NCBI GenBank assembly: GCA_902594005.1
Contig: CACJKN010000007.1
Location: 1 to 47,997 of the forward strand
Reading direction: 5' to 3'
Length of the DNA: 47,997 nt
From: an uncultured SAR86 cluster bacterium
GTDB taxonomy: Bacteria > Pseudomonadota > Gammaproteobacteria > Magnimaribacterales > D2472
The translations under genes were made by a program, and so were the position numbers. A model generated the notes under the pieces. That model worked only from the letters and a program-made list of their open reading frames with translations. It had not been told where the DNA came from and ran no database searches. This document shows, one piece after another, positions 40,939-47,997 of the stretch. Numbering within the stretch: position 1 is the first letter of the stretch; each line of letters starts with the position of its first letter.

Positions 40939-42845
40939 AAGCTTTAGTTAATGATATAAAAGCAAGGATAAAAGATCCTATTTCAAATAATGAGTTATCT
41001 AACTTACTATTTCAGCTTGGTCATGAGAACGATATCCAGGATAGTATTATTGATATTGATATCACTCCCAACAGAGGGGATTGTCTTTCATTATTAGGCA
41101 TATTACGGGATTTAAAAAACTTCTATCAAATAGATACAAAATATGAAACCCATGAAGAAATAATAGATTCTTTTAATCCTAATTTTTTTAATGAATGCAC
41201 TGAAAGCTGCCCTAATATTTCTTTTTTAAAGATAGAGATTGATAAAACTACTTCACATTATGAAGAATACTTAGAAAATTATTTTTCTGAGCTTGGGAAT
41301 AGAAAAATTAATTTATTTACTGATATTTCTAATTACCTCTCTTATGAGCTAGGTCAGCCAACACACTGCTATGATTTTTCAAAACTTAGTAGCGAGATAG
41401 TTCTTAAGACTTCGGAAGAAAATATGCAGTTTGAAACCCTCACTGATAAAAAAGTAGAACTCTCTAATAGTAATTTAGTTTTCGAGATGGACAATAAAAT
41501 TATTAATCTTGCAGGCGTAATGGGCGGCAAGGAGACTGCTTGTTCAGACTCAACAACTACTGTATTAGTTGAATGTGCTTTTTTTGTGCCTGAATCAATT
41601 ATAGGAAAATCAGTAAAATATGATTTAAATTCTGAGGCTGCTCATAGATTTGAAAGGGGCGTTGATCCAGCATGTCAAGAATTTGTGCTGAGAAGATTCC
41701 TAAAAATTGTTTCAGATCATGCAAAAATCAAAAAAATAGAACTGTATTCGCAAGTCAACAAGGAGTTGAATAAAAATTTTATCAAATGTGATAGAAAAAA
41801 GATTGAAAACATTCTTGGTGTTACTATTGAAAAAGAAAAATTCACTAATATTCTTGAAAATCTGGGTTTCAAAATTGAAAACGAGAACATATTCATTCCT
41901 TCCTATCGAAACGATATTTTCTCCTCAAATGATATCGCTGAGGAGATCGCAAGGATTATTGGTTATGACAATCTTCCATCAAATGATATAAATTTAGAAA
42001 AATTATCAAATAAAATTCGCTCAAAGTCAGTTGAGACATTTTTAAGAAAAACACTAACTTTAGAAGGCTTTAGCGAGGTAATAAATAGCCCATTCGTAGA
42101 AAATCAAAGTTCAAATTGTTTTACGGTTGATAACCCTCTCGATAGCAATAGAAATTCATTGCGCACCTCGCTGAGAGAGTCTTTAATAAACAATCTTTTA
42201 TATAATGAAAGAAGGCAGAAAGACAGTGTAAAGTTTTTTGAAATTTCTGATGTTTATTGTGTAAACGATAAAAAGTTAGTAAGACAACAAAAACTTGGCA
42301 TTATTGCTTCAGGAAGAATAGGAAATAACTACAAAGAATTTTCACAACAAATTAATAAAAACTACTTAAATGATATTCTTGTCTCAAAGTTATCAGTTTC
42401 AGATTCAATTATAGAAAATTTATCGAGAGAAAATCTCGACACAAAAATTAAAACACCTATCTTCTATACAGAGATAGACCTAAAAGAGATAAATGGACTG
42501 GAAGCAGATTCAGATCTACTGAAAGATATAAACAAAGAGATTAGATATAAAAGAATTTCTGAGTTCCCAGCCATCAGCCGTGACATATCATTTTTAATTA
42601 AAAATGAGAATAAAATAAAAACTGTTAATGACATGGTTCAAGATTTTGAAAGTAAAATACTTAAAGAGCAATTTATTTTTGATTTTTACAAAGATGATAA
42701 AAATGGGGTTACCAAAATAGGGTATAGATTTATTTTTCAATCTAATGAAAAAACGCTCACACTAGATGAAGTAGATGTGGCCATAAAAAAAGTAATTGAA
42801 TCTATTATTAGTGATGATGAAATCGAAGTACCTGGTTATAGTTGA
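40935..42845 (+). CDS. pheT: Phenylalanyl-tRNA synthetase beta subunit, reduced form
   Basis: Beta subunit of PheRS; the family is usually ~790 residues, this one 636. Residues 1-34 correspond to the N-terminal B1 piece, but the sequence then goes straight to DIDITPNRGDCLSLLG. This omits the roughly 115-residue EMAP-like tRNA-binding OB domain (B2). B3/B4 editing-region features remain (YLSYELGQPTHCYDF, AGVMGGKET, VECAFFVPESI, SEAAHRFERGVDP), then B5 (about 285-350). B6/B7 looks shortened, with no HPGQSA-like segment. The C-terminal FDX-ACB anticodon-binding domain (about 545-636; FPAISRDISFLI, KIGYRFIFQS) is intact. Coupled to pheS by a 4-base overlap. Confidence 0.95.
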   Translation: MKALVNDIKARIKDPISNNELSNLLFQLGHENDIQDSIIDIDITPNRGDCLSLLGILRDLKNFYQIDTKYETHEEIIDSFNPNFFNECTESCPNISFLKIEIDKTTSHYEEYLENYFSELGNRKINLFTDISNYLSYELGQPTHCYDFSKLSSEIVLKTSEENMQFETLTDKKVELSNSNLVFEMDNKIINLAGVMGGKETACSDSTTTVLVECAFFVPESIIGKSVKYDLNSEAAHRFERGVDPACQEFVLRRFLKIVSDHAKIKKIELYSQVNKELNKNFIKCDRKKIENILGVTIEKEKFTNILENLGFKIENENIFIPSYRNDIFSSNDIAEEIARIIGYDNLPSNDINLEKLSNKIRSKSVETFLRKTLTLEGFSEVINSPFVENQSSNCFTVDNPLDSNRNSLRTSLRESLINNLLYNERRQKDSVKFFEISDVYCVNDKKLVRQQKLGIIASGRIGNNYKEFSQQINKNYLNDILVSKLSVSDSIIENLSRENLDTKIKTPIFYTEIDLKEINGLEADSDLLKDINKEIRYKRISEFPAISRDISFLIKNENKIKTVNDMVQDFESKILKEQFIFDFYKDDKNGVTKIGYRFIFQSNEKTLTLDEVDVAIKKVIESIISDDEIEVPGYS

Positions 42846-42873
42846 TAAATAAATATTATCAAAAATATTTGTA

Positions 42874-42879
42874 TATAAT
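42874..42879 (+). promoter_or_regulatory. Candidate -10 box upstream of the Wza-type export gene
   Basis: TATAAT in the 63-base gap after pheT, about 30 bases before the ATG at 42909. An AAAGAGG ribosome site follows (about 42894-42902). The -35 region is not recognisable, so the promoter is tentative, but it would separate the export genes from the translation operon. Confidence 0.35.
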
Positions 42880-42908
42880 TGTACTCTAGACTTTAAAGAG
42901 GATTAAAA

Positions 42909-44666
42909 ATGAGAATATTCATACTATCAATGTTTCTTGCTATTTCGACTTCAATTTCTATCGAGGGGCAGGAAGAGTTTGACTCATCTTTTCTTGAAAG
43001 TTTACCTGAAGGAGTAAGGCAAGATCTTCTTGATCAGGTTACCGATAAAAAAGAACTAGAGGATGAGCAATATAGAAGACCATCAACGTTTGTTCAAAAA
43101 CCAACAAATGATGAAGGCGAATTACTCTCAAACAGATTTGGCGTCAACATTTTTGATATGATGCAAACCACTTTAATGCCGTTGAATGAACCAAATTTTG
43201 ACAGCTCTTATGTCTTAGACTTTGGTGATGTGCTTGAAGTTCAGACTCTAGGCCAAAGAGGATTTGTCACACAAGTTGAAATCAAAAGGGATGGCTCGGT
43301 TTCAATTCCAGAAATCGGAAAACTATATGTTGCAGGTCTTAGCTTAGATGATGCAACAAAAAAGATTCAAAAAAAGATAAGCGAGACCTCCATCGGAGTT
43401 GAATCATTTGTTACTCTTGTTAATGTTAGAGATATTCAGGTAATCGTTGCCGGTAATGTTTTTAATCCAGGGCCATATATTCTTAATGGAAATTCAAATG
43501 TTTTTCATGCTTTAACTATTTCAGGAGGCCCTTCTGATATGGGATCCTTTAGAGAAATAGAGCTAGTTAGAGACAACAAAGTTATTGAGGTGATTGATCT
43601 TTATGATACTTTCATATTCGGTAAATCTAGTTTTAATAAGCGACTGAGATCTGGAGATATCGTTTTTGTTAAACCTGTCCAAAACTTAGTATCTGTAATT
43701 GGTGGCGTTAAAAGACCTTTTGTTTATGAGCTCAAAGAATCTGATACTTTAGATACCGTAATCTCTTTTGCGAATGGCTTGAGTGCTGATGCAGATATAA
43801 GTGATATAAATTTATATAGATTGATTGATGGAAAAGTTGAAGCAATTGATGTTAAAGGGATTGACTCATTAAAAACATTCGCACCTGTTGATAACGACAG
43901 ACTGGTAATTAGAAGATTTTCCTTTAGAAGCGTAGAAATCCTTGGAGCAGTTAATAATCCTGGAACTTACATAGTTAATGAAGGTGAAGGTTTATTGGAC
44001 TTGATTCCTCGAGCAGGTGGCTATTCTAGTAATGCTTATCCATTTGGCGGGGTTCTTGAAAACTTAAATACAGAGAAAATAAATCGAATGGCTGCAGATG
44101 AGCTTTATAAATCTTTTTTAGATAATTTATCAAATCTATCAGGCAAGGCTTCCTCGGGATCAGCTGTAGAAGGAGCTGCAAGTACAAGATTGATTATGGA
44201 AGAACTTAAGAACAGCCCAGTATCTGGAAGAGTGAGTGCTGAATTTGATCTTAATGCTTTAGAAGAGGATCCATCAAAAGATGTTGTGCTTCAAGATGGA
44301 GATAAAATTACGATTCCTGAATTTGTAAATCAGGTTTACATTTTCGGAGAAGTTTCTAGTGAAGGAACTGTTAGATTTGAAAGCGGTCAACCAGTAAGTT
44401 TCTACATTGAGAAGAAGGGTGGTTTTAGTGGTTTTGCTGATGAAAGAAATGTATTTGTTCTTAACCCAAACGGAGAAACATTTAAGGTATCCAAAAATGT
44501 TTTCATGAGACAGGGTAGAGATATAGAAATATACCCTGGTTCAGTAATTTTTGTCCCAAGAGGATTAAATGATGGCTTCTTAATTACTGAAACAGCACAA
44601 GCCTATGCAGCTATTCTTGGCAATATCGGTGTTTCATTGGCATCAATCTCAGTTCTCAAAGAATAA
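42909..44666 (+). CDS. wza: Polysaccharide export outer-membrane protein (Wza family, multiple SLBB domains)
   Basis: A secreted 585-residue protein with a type I-like signal peptide (about residues 1-20). The Poly_export domain (about 97-185) opens YVLDFGDVLEVQTLGQRG with VEIKRDGSVSIPEIGKLYVAG. At least three SLBB-type domains follow, each with a VxVxGxVxxPGxY-like core: VIVAGNVFNPGPYIL, VEILGAVNNPGTYIV and VYIFGEVSSEGTVRF. It is longer than Wza (about 380) because of extra SLBB units. I see no lipobox Cys near the N-terminus, unlike classical Wza lipoproteins. It pairs with the YjbH gene 11 bases downstream, so it likely provides the export channel for a polysaccharide. Confidence 0.88.
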   Translation: MRIFILSMFLAISTSISIEGQEEFDSSFLESLPEGVRQDLLDQVTDKKELEDEQYRRPSTFVQKPTNDEGELLSNRFGVNIFDMMQTTLMPLNEPNFDSSYVLDFGDVLEVQTLGQRGFVTQVEIKRDGSVSIPEIGKLYVAGLSLDDATKKIQKKISETSIGVESFVTLVNVRDIQVIVAGNVFNPGPYILNGNSNVFHALTISGGPSDMGSFREIELVRDNKVIEVIDLYDTFIFGKSSFNKRLRSGDIVFVKPVQNLVSVIGGVKRPFVYELKESDTLDTVISFANGLSADADISDINLYRLIDGKVEAIDVKGIDSLKTFAPVDNDRLVIRRFSFRSVEILGAVNNPGTYIVNEGEGLLDLIPRAGGYSSNAYPFGGVLENLNTEKINRMAADELYKSFLDNLSNLSGKASSGSAVEGAASTRLIMEELKNSPVSGRVSAEFDLNALEEDPSKDVVLQDGDKITIPEFVNQVYIFGEVSSEGTVRFESGQPVSFYIEKKGGFSGFADERNVFVLNPNGETFKVSKNVFMRQGRDIEIYPGSVIFVPRGLNDGFLITETAQAYAAILGNIGVSLASISVLKE

Positions 44667-44677
44667 GCTAATCTGAA

Positions 44678-46651
44678 ATGAGGTTATCTAAAAGAGGAAA
44701 GCTATATTTCTTATACTTCTATATTTCTTTTTTATTTAATATTCATCTAAATAGCGACAGTCTTACATACAATACATTTAATAATCATGGCGTATTGGGT
44801 CTTATAAATACACCAACTGCAAGATTTTATGACGAAGCATCATATGGATTTACTTTTTATGATGGAACACCAGATCAGAAATTTACTATGACTTCATACC
44901 CATATGATTGGTTAGAAGCCTCTTTTTTTTATACAAACATTCAAGGTAAACCATATCCTGGCTACGAATGGCAGGATTATAAAGATAAAGGTTTCAATTT
45001 TAAGGTTAGATTAAGAGAGGAGAGCGGAGCACTCCCAGCAATTGCAATTGGCATCAATGATATAGCTGGAACCGGATACTATAGCTCTGAATATATCGTT
45101 GGTTCTTATGGATTGGGTAACCTTGATATGCATTTTGGCATTGGCTGGGGAAACTTAAATGGAAAAGAAGATTTAAAAAACCCACTGACATTCATTCATG
45201 ATAGCTTTTCTGAGAGACCTACAACTGGAGATACTGCTGCTACTGGTGGTACTTTTGAGCCCGGGAGATATTTTTCTGGAGAAACTTTCTCACCATTCTT
45301 TGGCTTAGCATATGCATTTAATGAAAAGTTTCTCGTAAAGTTTGAGAGAGATACTACAAAAACTGATGGGGTAATGCCTTATGAGAACCCTAATAGCGAT
45401 TTTAGTTTTGGAGTTGACTTTAATGCAAATAAGAATTGGACAATTGGTTTATCGGCAGAGAGAAATAATTTTTTTAGCTTAAGATTTTCTTATAAAAGAG
45501 GAAAAGGAGAGGTTTCAAAGTATGCCTATGAAAAAATTGAAAGAAATAAGGATGATGATGAATATACTCATTTTAGAAGAACTCTAGAATCAAATGGAAT
45601 CGGGGTTAATGAGATGTTTGAAACTAAGGATAGAAAAATTGTTGGTATTGAACTTAGTGGTTTATCTCATCCCTCTATTGATCTAGTCGAAGAAATAATA
45701 ATGTCTGCAAGAAGAGATAGTGGGCTTGAGCAAGAAGTTGTCGCTAATTATAAAATTGGAAGCTTAGAAGCTATAAAAAACTATGAAAATGAATTTCAAG
45801 ATGATTCGCGCCAAATTTTTTCAAGATATAAAGATAAGAAATGGTGGTCTTCAAGCAGGATTAATGTAAGACCCTTCATAGCTGCAAGAGAGGCTTTTTT
45901 AAAGATTTCTGTTTTAGCAGAAAATGACTTTGAATATTCTTTTACAGAAAGTTTTCAGTTTTCATCAAATGTAAAGTATTCACTTTGGGATAATTTTGAT
46001 GATTTATATATTCCACCTCCACCATCAGATGTTCCTACTGTAAGATCAGATGTAAAGGAGTATCTTAGAAATTTTAACAGCGGACCAATTATTGGAAGAG
46101 CTCAACTAGATTACTATCTATCGCCTAAAAAAAGGGAAAAAAGCCATTTTATGTTTACCGCTGGTATTCTGGAAGAAATGTTTTCAGGCTATGGTTTCGA
46201 ATATTTATATTTTGATTCTGACAAGCCTTGGGCAGCCGGATTTGAAATCTTTGATGTAACAAAAAGAGATTATGAACTTCAATTTGGTCTTTCTGATTAT
46301 CAAAATACTGTCGCGAATGCGAATTTCTACTATCGAAATTATGATTTAATTCCATTTGATGCAAAGATTTCTGCTGGAGAATATTTAGCAGGAGACAAAG
46401 GTATTACATTTGAATTATCGAGAAGTTATTTAAATGGAATGCAGTTTGGAGTTTTTGCAACATTTACAGACGTCTCTCGTGAAGAATTTGGTGAAGGAAG
46501 TTTTGATAAGGGAATATTCTTCAATATACCAATCTATAAAAATCTTGCATCATATTCTTGGCGCCCATTAACAAAAGATCCTGGCCAAAAACTGGTTCGA
46601 AAAAATAATTTGCATGATCTTTTGGTTAAATTTAAGTCTTACAATTATTAA
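44678..46651 (+). CDS. yjbH: YjbH-family outer-membrane exopolysaccharide protein
   Basis: A 657-residue predicted beta-barrel protein with an N-terminal signal sequence (about residues 8-26). It opens the mature part with FNNHGVLGLINTPTARFYDEASYGF, the YjbH hallmark, and has alternating aromatic-rich strands throughout (WLEASFFYTNI, GSYGLGNLDMHFGIGWG, ERNNFFSLRFSYKRG). The C-terminus has YYLSPKKREKSHFMFTAGI and GYGFEYLYF. YjbH is encoded with Wza-like and capsule-synthesis genes in enteric yjbEFGH. Here it follows a Wza-family protein directly, which fits an outer-membrane secretion pair. Confidence 0.88.
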   Translation: MRLSKRGKLYFLYFYISFLFNIHLNSDSLTYNTFNNHGVLGLINTPTARFYDEASYGFTFYDGTPDQKFTMTSYPYDWLEASFFYTNIQGKPYPGYEWQDYKDKGFNFKVRLREESGALPAIAIGINDIAGTGYYSSEYIVGSYGLGNLDMHFGIGWGNLNGKEDLKNPLTFIHDSFSERPTTGDTAATGGTFEPGRYFSGETFSPFFGLAYAFNEKFLVKFERDTTKTDGVMPYENPNSDFSFGVDFNANKNWTIGLSAERNNFFSLRFSYKRGKGEVSKYAYEKIERNKDDDEYTHFRRTLESNGIGVNEMFETKDRKIVGIELSGLSHPSIDLVEEIIMSARRDSGLEQEVVANYKIGSLEAIKNYENEFQDDSRQIFSRYKDKKWWSSSRINVRPFIAAREAFLKISVLAENDFEYSFTESFQFSSNVKYSLWDNFDDLYIPPPPSDVPTVRSDVKEYLRNFNSGPIIGRAQLDYYLSPKKREKSHFMFTAGILEEMFSGYGFEYLYFDSDKPWAAGFEIFDVTKRDYELQFGLSDYQNTVANANFYYRNYDLIPFDAKISAGEYLAGDKGITFELSRSYLNGMQFGVFATFTDVSREEFGEGSFDKGIFFNIPIYKNLASYSWRPLTKDPGQKLVRKNNLHDLLVKFKSYNY

Positions 46652-46788
46652 AAGAGCACCTTAACAAGATATTTTGCATATTATGTGTTTTAAAAACACT
46701 TATAGCTATCTAATTATTACAAATATAAGAGTAAAATGTCCTTTCATTATTTAATGAAAAATAATGTGTAGAAAAGAGTATGAAAAGC

Positions 46789-46806
46789 CCTAAAATTAGG
46801 TATAAT
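46789..46806 (+). promoter_or_regulatory. TATAAT box abutting a small palindrome
   Basis: TATAAT at 46801-46806 is immediately preceded by CCTAA-AA-TTAGG (46789-46800), an inverted repeat with five-base arms. A repressor or activator bound there would sit in the promoter spacer. The -35 is weak. It is the more distal of two possible promoters for the gene at 46887. Confidence 0.3.
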
Positions 46807-46829
46807 CGCTTTTAACGAGTACATTAAAT

Positions 46830-46858
46830 TTGTTATATATACATATTTTATGCATAAT
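46830..46858 (+). promoter_or_regulatory. Sigma70-type promoter for the repeat-rich surface protein
   Basis: TTGTTA (46830-46835) and CATAAT (46853-46858) are separated by exactly 17 bases, the best -35/-10 pair I found in the window. Transcription would begin about 46865 and give a leader of about 20 bases containing the GGAGG ribosome site at 46871-46875. The 234-base gap from 46652 otherwise shows no gene and no clear terminator. Confidence 0.5.
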
Positions 46859-46886
46859 TAAATGTTCTACGGAGGAAAAAATTAAA

Positions 46887-47997
46887 ATGAATAAAATAAC
46901 AAGCGCATTATTTATCGTATTTGCTTCAGTAGCTTTTGCTATGCCGGCTTATACGCAGGACTTTAAGTTAGAACAAGATCAGCTTAGAGACATAACAAAC
47001 AATTTAGAGCAACTGAACGAAAGTCAGCTTAAACAAAGAAAAGCATACCTTCTTCAGCAGCTAGAGAATGCTGAGGAGAGCTCAGGTGGGAGTGGAAGCT
47101 CTAGCTCAGATTCTAAAGCCCTAGAAAAATTAAATCTCATGTGGGTTGAACTAAATATCATTGAAAAGATATTAGCAGTTGGTGCAACTGGTGTTGTGCT
47201 TGATAATCTTTTTGGTGACGAAGATAAAGATTCAACACCACCTGTAATTAGTCTTAACGGAAGTAATCCAACTGTTGTGGAGCTCGGAAGCGTTTATGTA
47301 GAAGCAGGAGCGACTGCTGATACAGGTGAGCCCGTTGTAGTTAGTGGATCTGTTAATACTAATGCAGTTGGCACATATACACTTACTTATACTTCAATAG
47401 ATGATTGGGGAAATGTCGGTACTACAACAAGAACAGTCAACGTTGTAGATACTACAGCTCCTGTTATGTCAGTAACAGGCGACAATCCTGCAACAGTTGA
47501 ATTGGGAGCATCATATACAGATGCTGGTGCTACAGGTTCAGACCTTGGTGGTGCAGTTACAGTTTCTTCCTCCGGAACTGTAAATACAGATGCTGTTGGA
47601 ACATACACTATTACATATACAGGTACTGACCCTTCAGGGAACACAGCTACTGCAACTAGAACAGTTAATGTTACTGATACTACTGCACCTGTAATTACTG
47701 TAACCGGCACTAACCCTATTACGCATGAGCTAGGTGATACTTATACTGATGCTGGAGCTACAGCAACTGATCTATCTGGGTCAATAACTGTTACAACTAA
47801 TGGAACAGTAAATGATGATGCAGTTGGTGAATATACACTTACTTATGTAGCTACAGACCCTTCAGGGAACACATCTACAGCAACTAGAACAGTGAACGTT
47901 GTTGATACAACAGCACCTGCTGTGACGGTAACTGGATCAAATCCAGCAACTGTTGAGCTAGGTGATACTTATACTGATGCTGGAGCTACAGCAACTG
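46887..47997 (+). CDS. Secreted protein with tandem DUF5011-type Ig-like repeats, 3'-truncated by window edge
   Basis: An open frame with no stop to the window end (370 codons). A signal peptide (about residues 1-24, ending ...AYTQ) is followed by a helical, Glu/Gln-rich segment (about 27-62), a Gly/Ser linker (64-76) and a short hydrophobic stretch (about 88-108). Tandem Ig-like units start at residue 115, each with the pattern D-x-T-x-P-V..VELG..Y.DAGATA..GTVNT.AVGTYTLTY...D..GN...TRTVNV. Units 2 and 3 are 76 residues long, and unit 4 is cut by the edge. A strong GGAGG lies 11 bases before the ATG. Such proteins are usually large surface adhesins or structural matrix proteins; the C-terminal region that would show its anchor or secretion route is outside the window. 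Confidence 0.88.
   Translation, partial: MNKITSALFIVFASVAFAMPAYTQDFKLEQDQLRDITNNLEQLNESQLKQRKAYLLQQLENAEESSGGSGSSSSDSKALEKLNLMWVELNIIEKILAVGATGVVLDNLFGDEDKDSTPPVISLNGSNPTVVELGSVYVEAGATADTGEPVVVSGSVNTNAVGTYTLTYTSIDDWGNVGTTTRTVNVVDTTAPVMSVTGDNPATVELGASYTDAGATGSDLGGAVTVSSSGTVNTDAVGTYTITYTGTDPSGNTATATRTVNVTDTTAPVITVTGTNPITHELGDTYTDAGATATDLSGSITVTTNGTVNDDAVGEYTLTYVATDPSGNTSTATRTVNVVDTTAPAVTVTGSNPATVELGDTYTDAGATAT
47448..47997 (+). repeat. 228-base tandem coding repeats
   Basis: In-frame direct repeats with a period of 228 bases (76 codons) begin at 47448, 47676 and 47904; a diverged 219-base unit precedes them at 47229. Identity at DNA level is very high in places: the 43 bases at 47727-47769 recur exactly at 47955-47997. 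This suggests recent duplication or gene conversion between units and variable copy number. Confidence 0.9.

Noticed and set aside
46685-46699. GTGTTTT-A-AAAACAC palindrome after yjbH as a terminator
   Set aside because: Almost no loop, mostly A-T pairs and no following T-run, so I do not call it a terminator.
47387-47710. Minus-strand open frame in the Ig-like repeats
   Set aside because: It arises from the codon bias of the repeats on the other strand; the + frame has signal peptide, ribosome site and domain pattern.
1-47997. CRISPR arrays, insertion sequences or toxin-antitoxin pairs
   Set aside because: No regularly spaced short repeats, transposase motifs or paired small defence genes were seen; the only tandem repeats are coding Ig-like units at the right end.

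Overview
The window looks like a chromosomal segment of an AT-rich, tightly packed Gram-negative genome, most likely a streamlined marine gammaproteobacterium (a SAR86-like lineage is my best guess; that is inference). The gammaproteobacterial signal is the order uvrC, pgsA, tRNA-Cys(GCA), tRNA-Leu(UAA), which matches uvrC-pgsA-glyW-cysT-leuZ of enteric bacteria. A Kdo-pathway gene (kdsD), a Wza-type exporter and a YjbH outer-membrane protein show a Gram-negative envelope. Almost all genes lie on the + strand, with short gaps or 1-11 base overlaps.

Layout. (1) 1-5250: the 3' part of pgi, then uvrC, pgsA, kdsD, an APS-kinase-like protein, a small HxGH nucleotidyltransferase and two tRNAs. (2) 5288-20814: the first glycan block. 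It holds wzz, a UDP-glucuronate 4-epimerase, a TviB-type dehydrogenase, an ABC flippase-like transporter and a pseudaminic-acid-like set. That set consists of PseC, an SpsF-like cytidylyltransferase, a formyltransferase fold, a YdcF-like protein and PseI. A capsule-type glycosyltransferase, a second SpsF-like enzyme, a NodU-type carbamoyltransferase, a GT2 fused to a NeuA-like domain, and a sialyltransferase-like protein follow. (3) 20804-24872: a divergent DUF4956 / CotH-kinase / VTC-domain module. (4) 24882-38388: the second glycan block. It has an O-antigen polymerase/ligase, GT4 glycosyltransferases, a formyltransferase-like/propeller fusion, a 4,6-dehydratase + nucleotidyltransferase + reductase sugar set, the three-gene UDP-L-FucNAc pathway (FnlA/B/C) with a WbuB-like transferase, and ugd. 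(5) 38385-42845: pdxH, then infC-rpmI-rplT-pheS-pheT, in which both PheRS subunits are unusually short. (6) 42909-end: a Wza-family export protein, YjbH, and the start of a secreted protein with Ig-like DUF5011-type repeats that runs off the window.

Together the glycan genes suggest a surface polysaccharide or O-antigen containing uronic acids, N-acetyl-L-fucosamine and a nonulosonic (pseudaminic-like) acid, probably decorated with carbamoyl and formyl groups. It would be polymerised by a Wzy-type enzyme with Wzz length control. No Wzx flippase, initiating phosphoglycosyltransferase, PseG or PseH is visible. The most unusual points are the non-canonical nonulosonate set with its GT2-NeuA fusion, the CotH/VTC/DUF4956 module, and the reduced phenylalanyl-tRNA synthetase.
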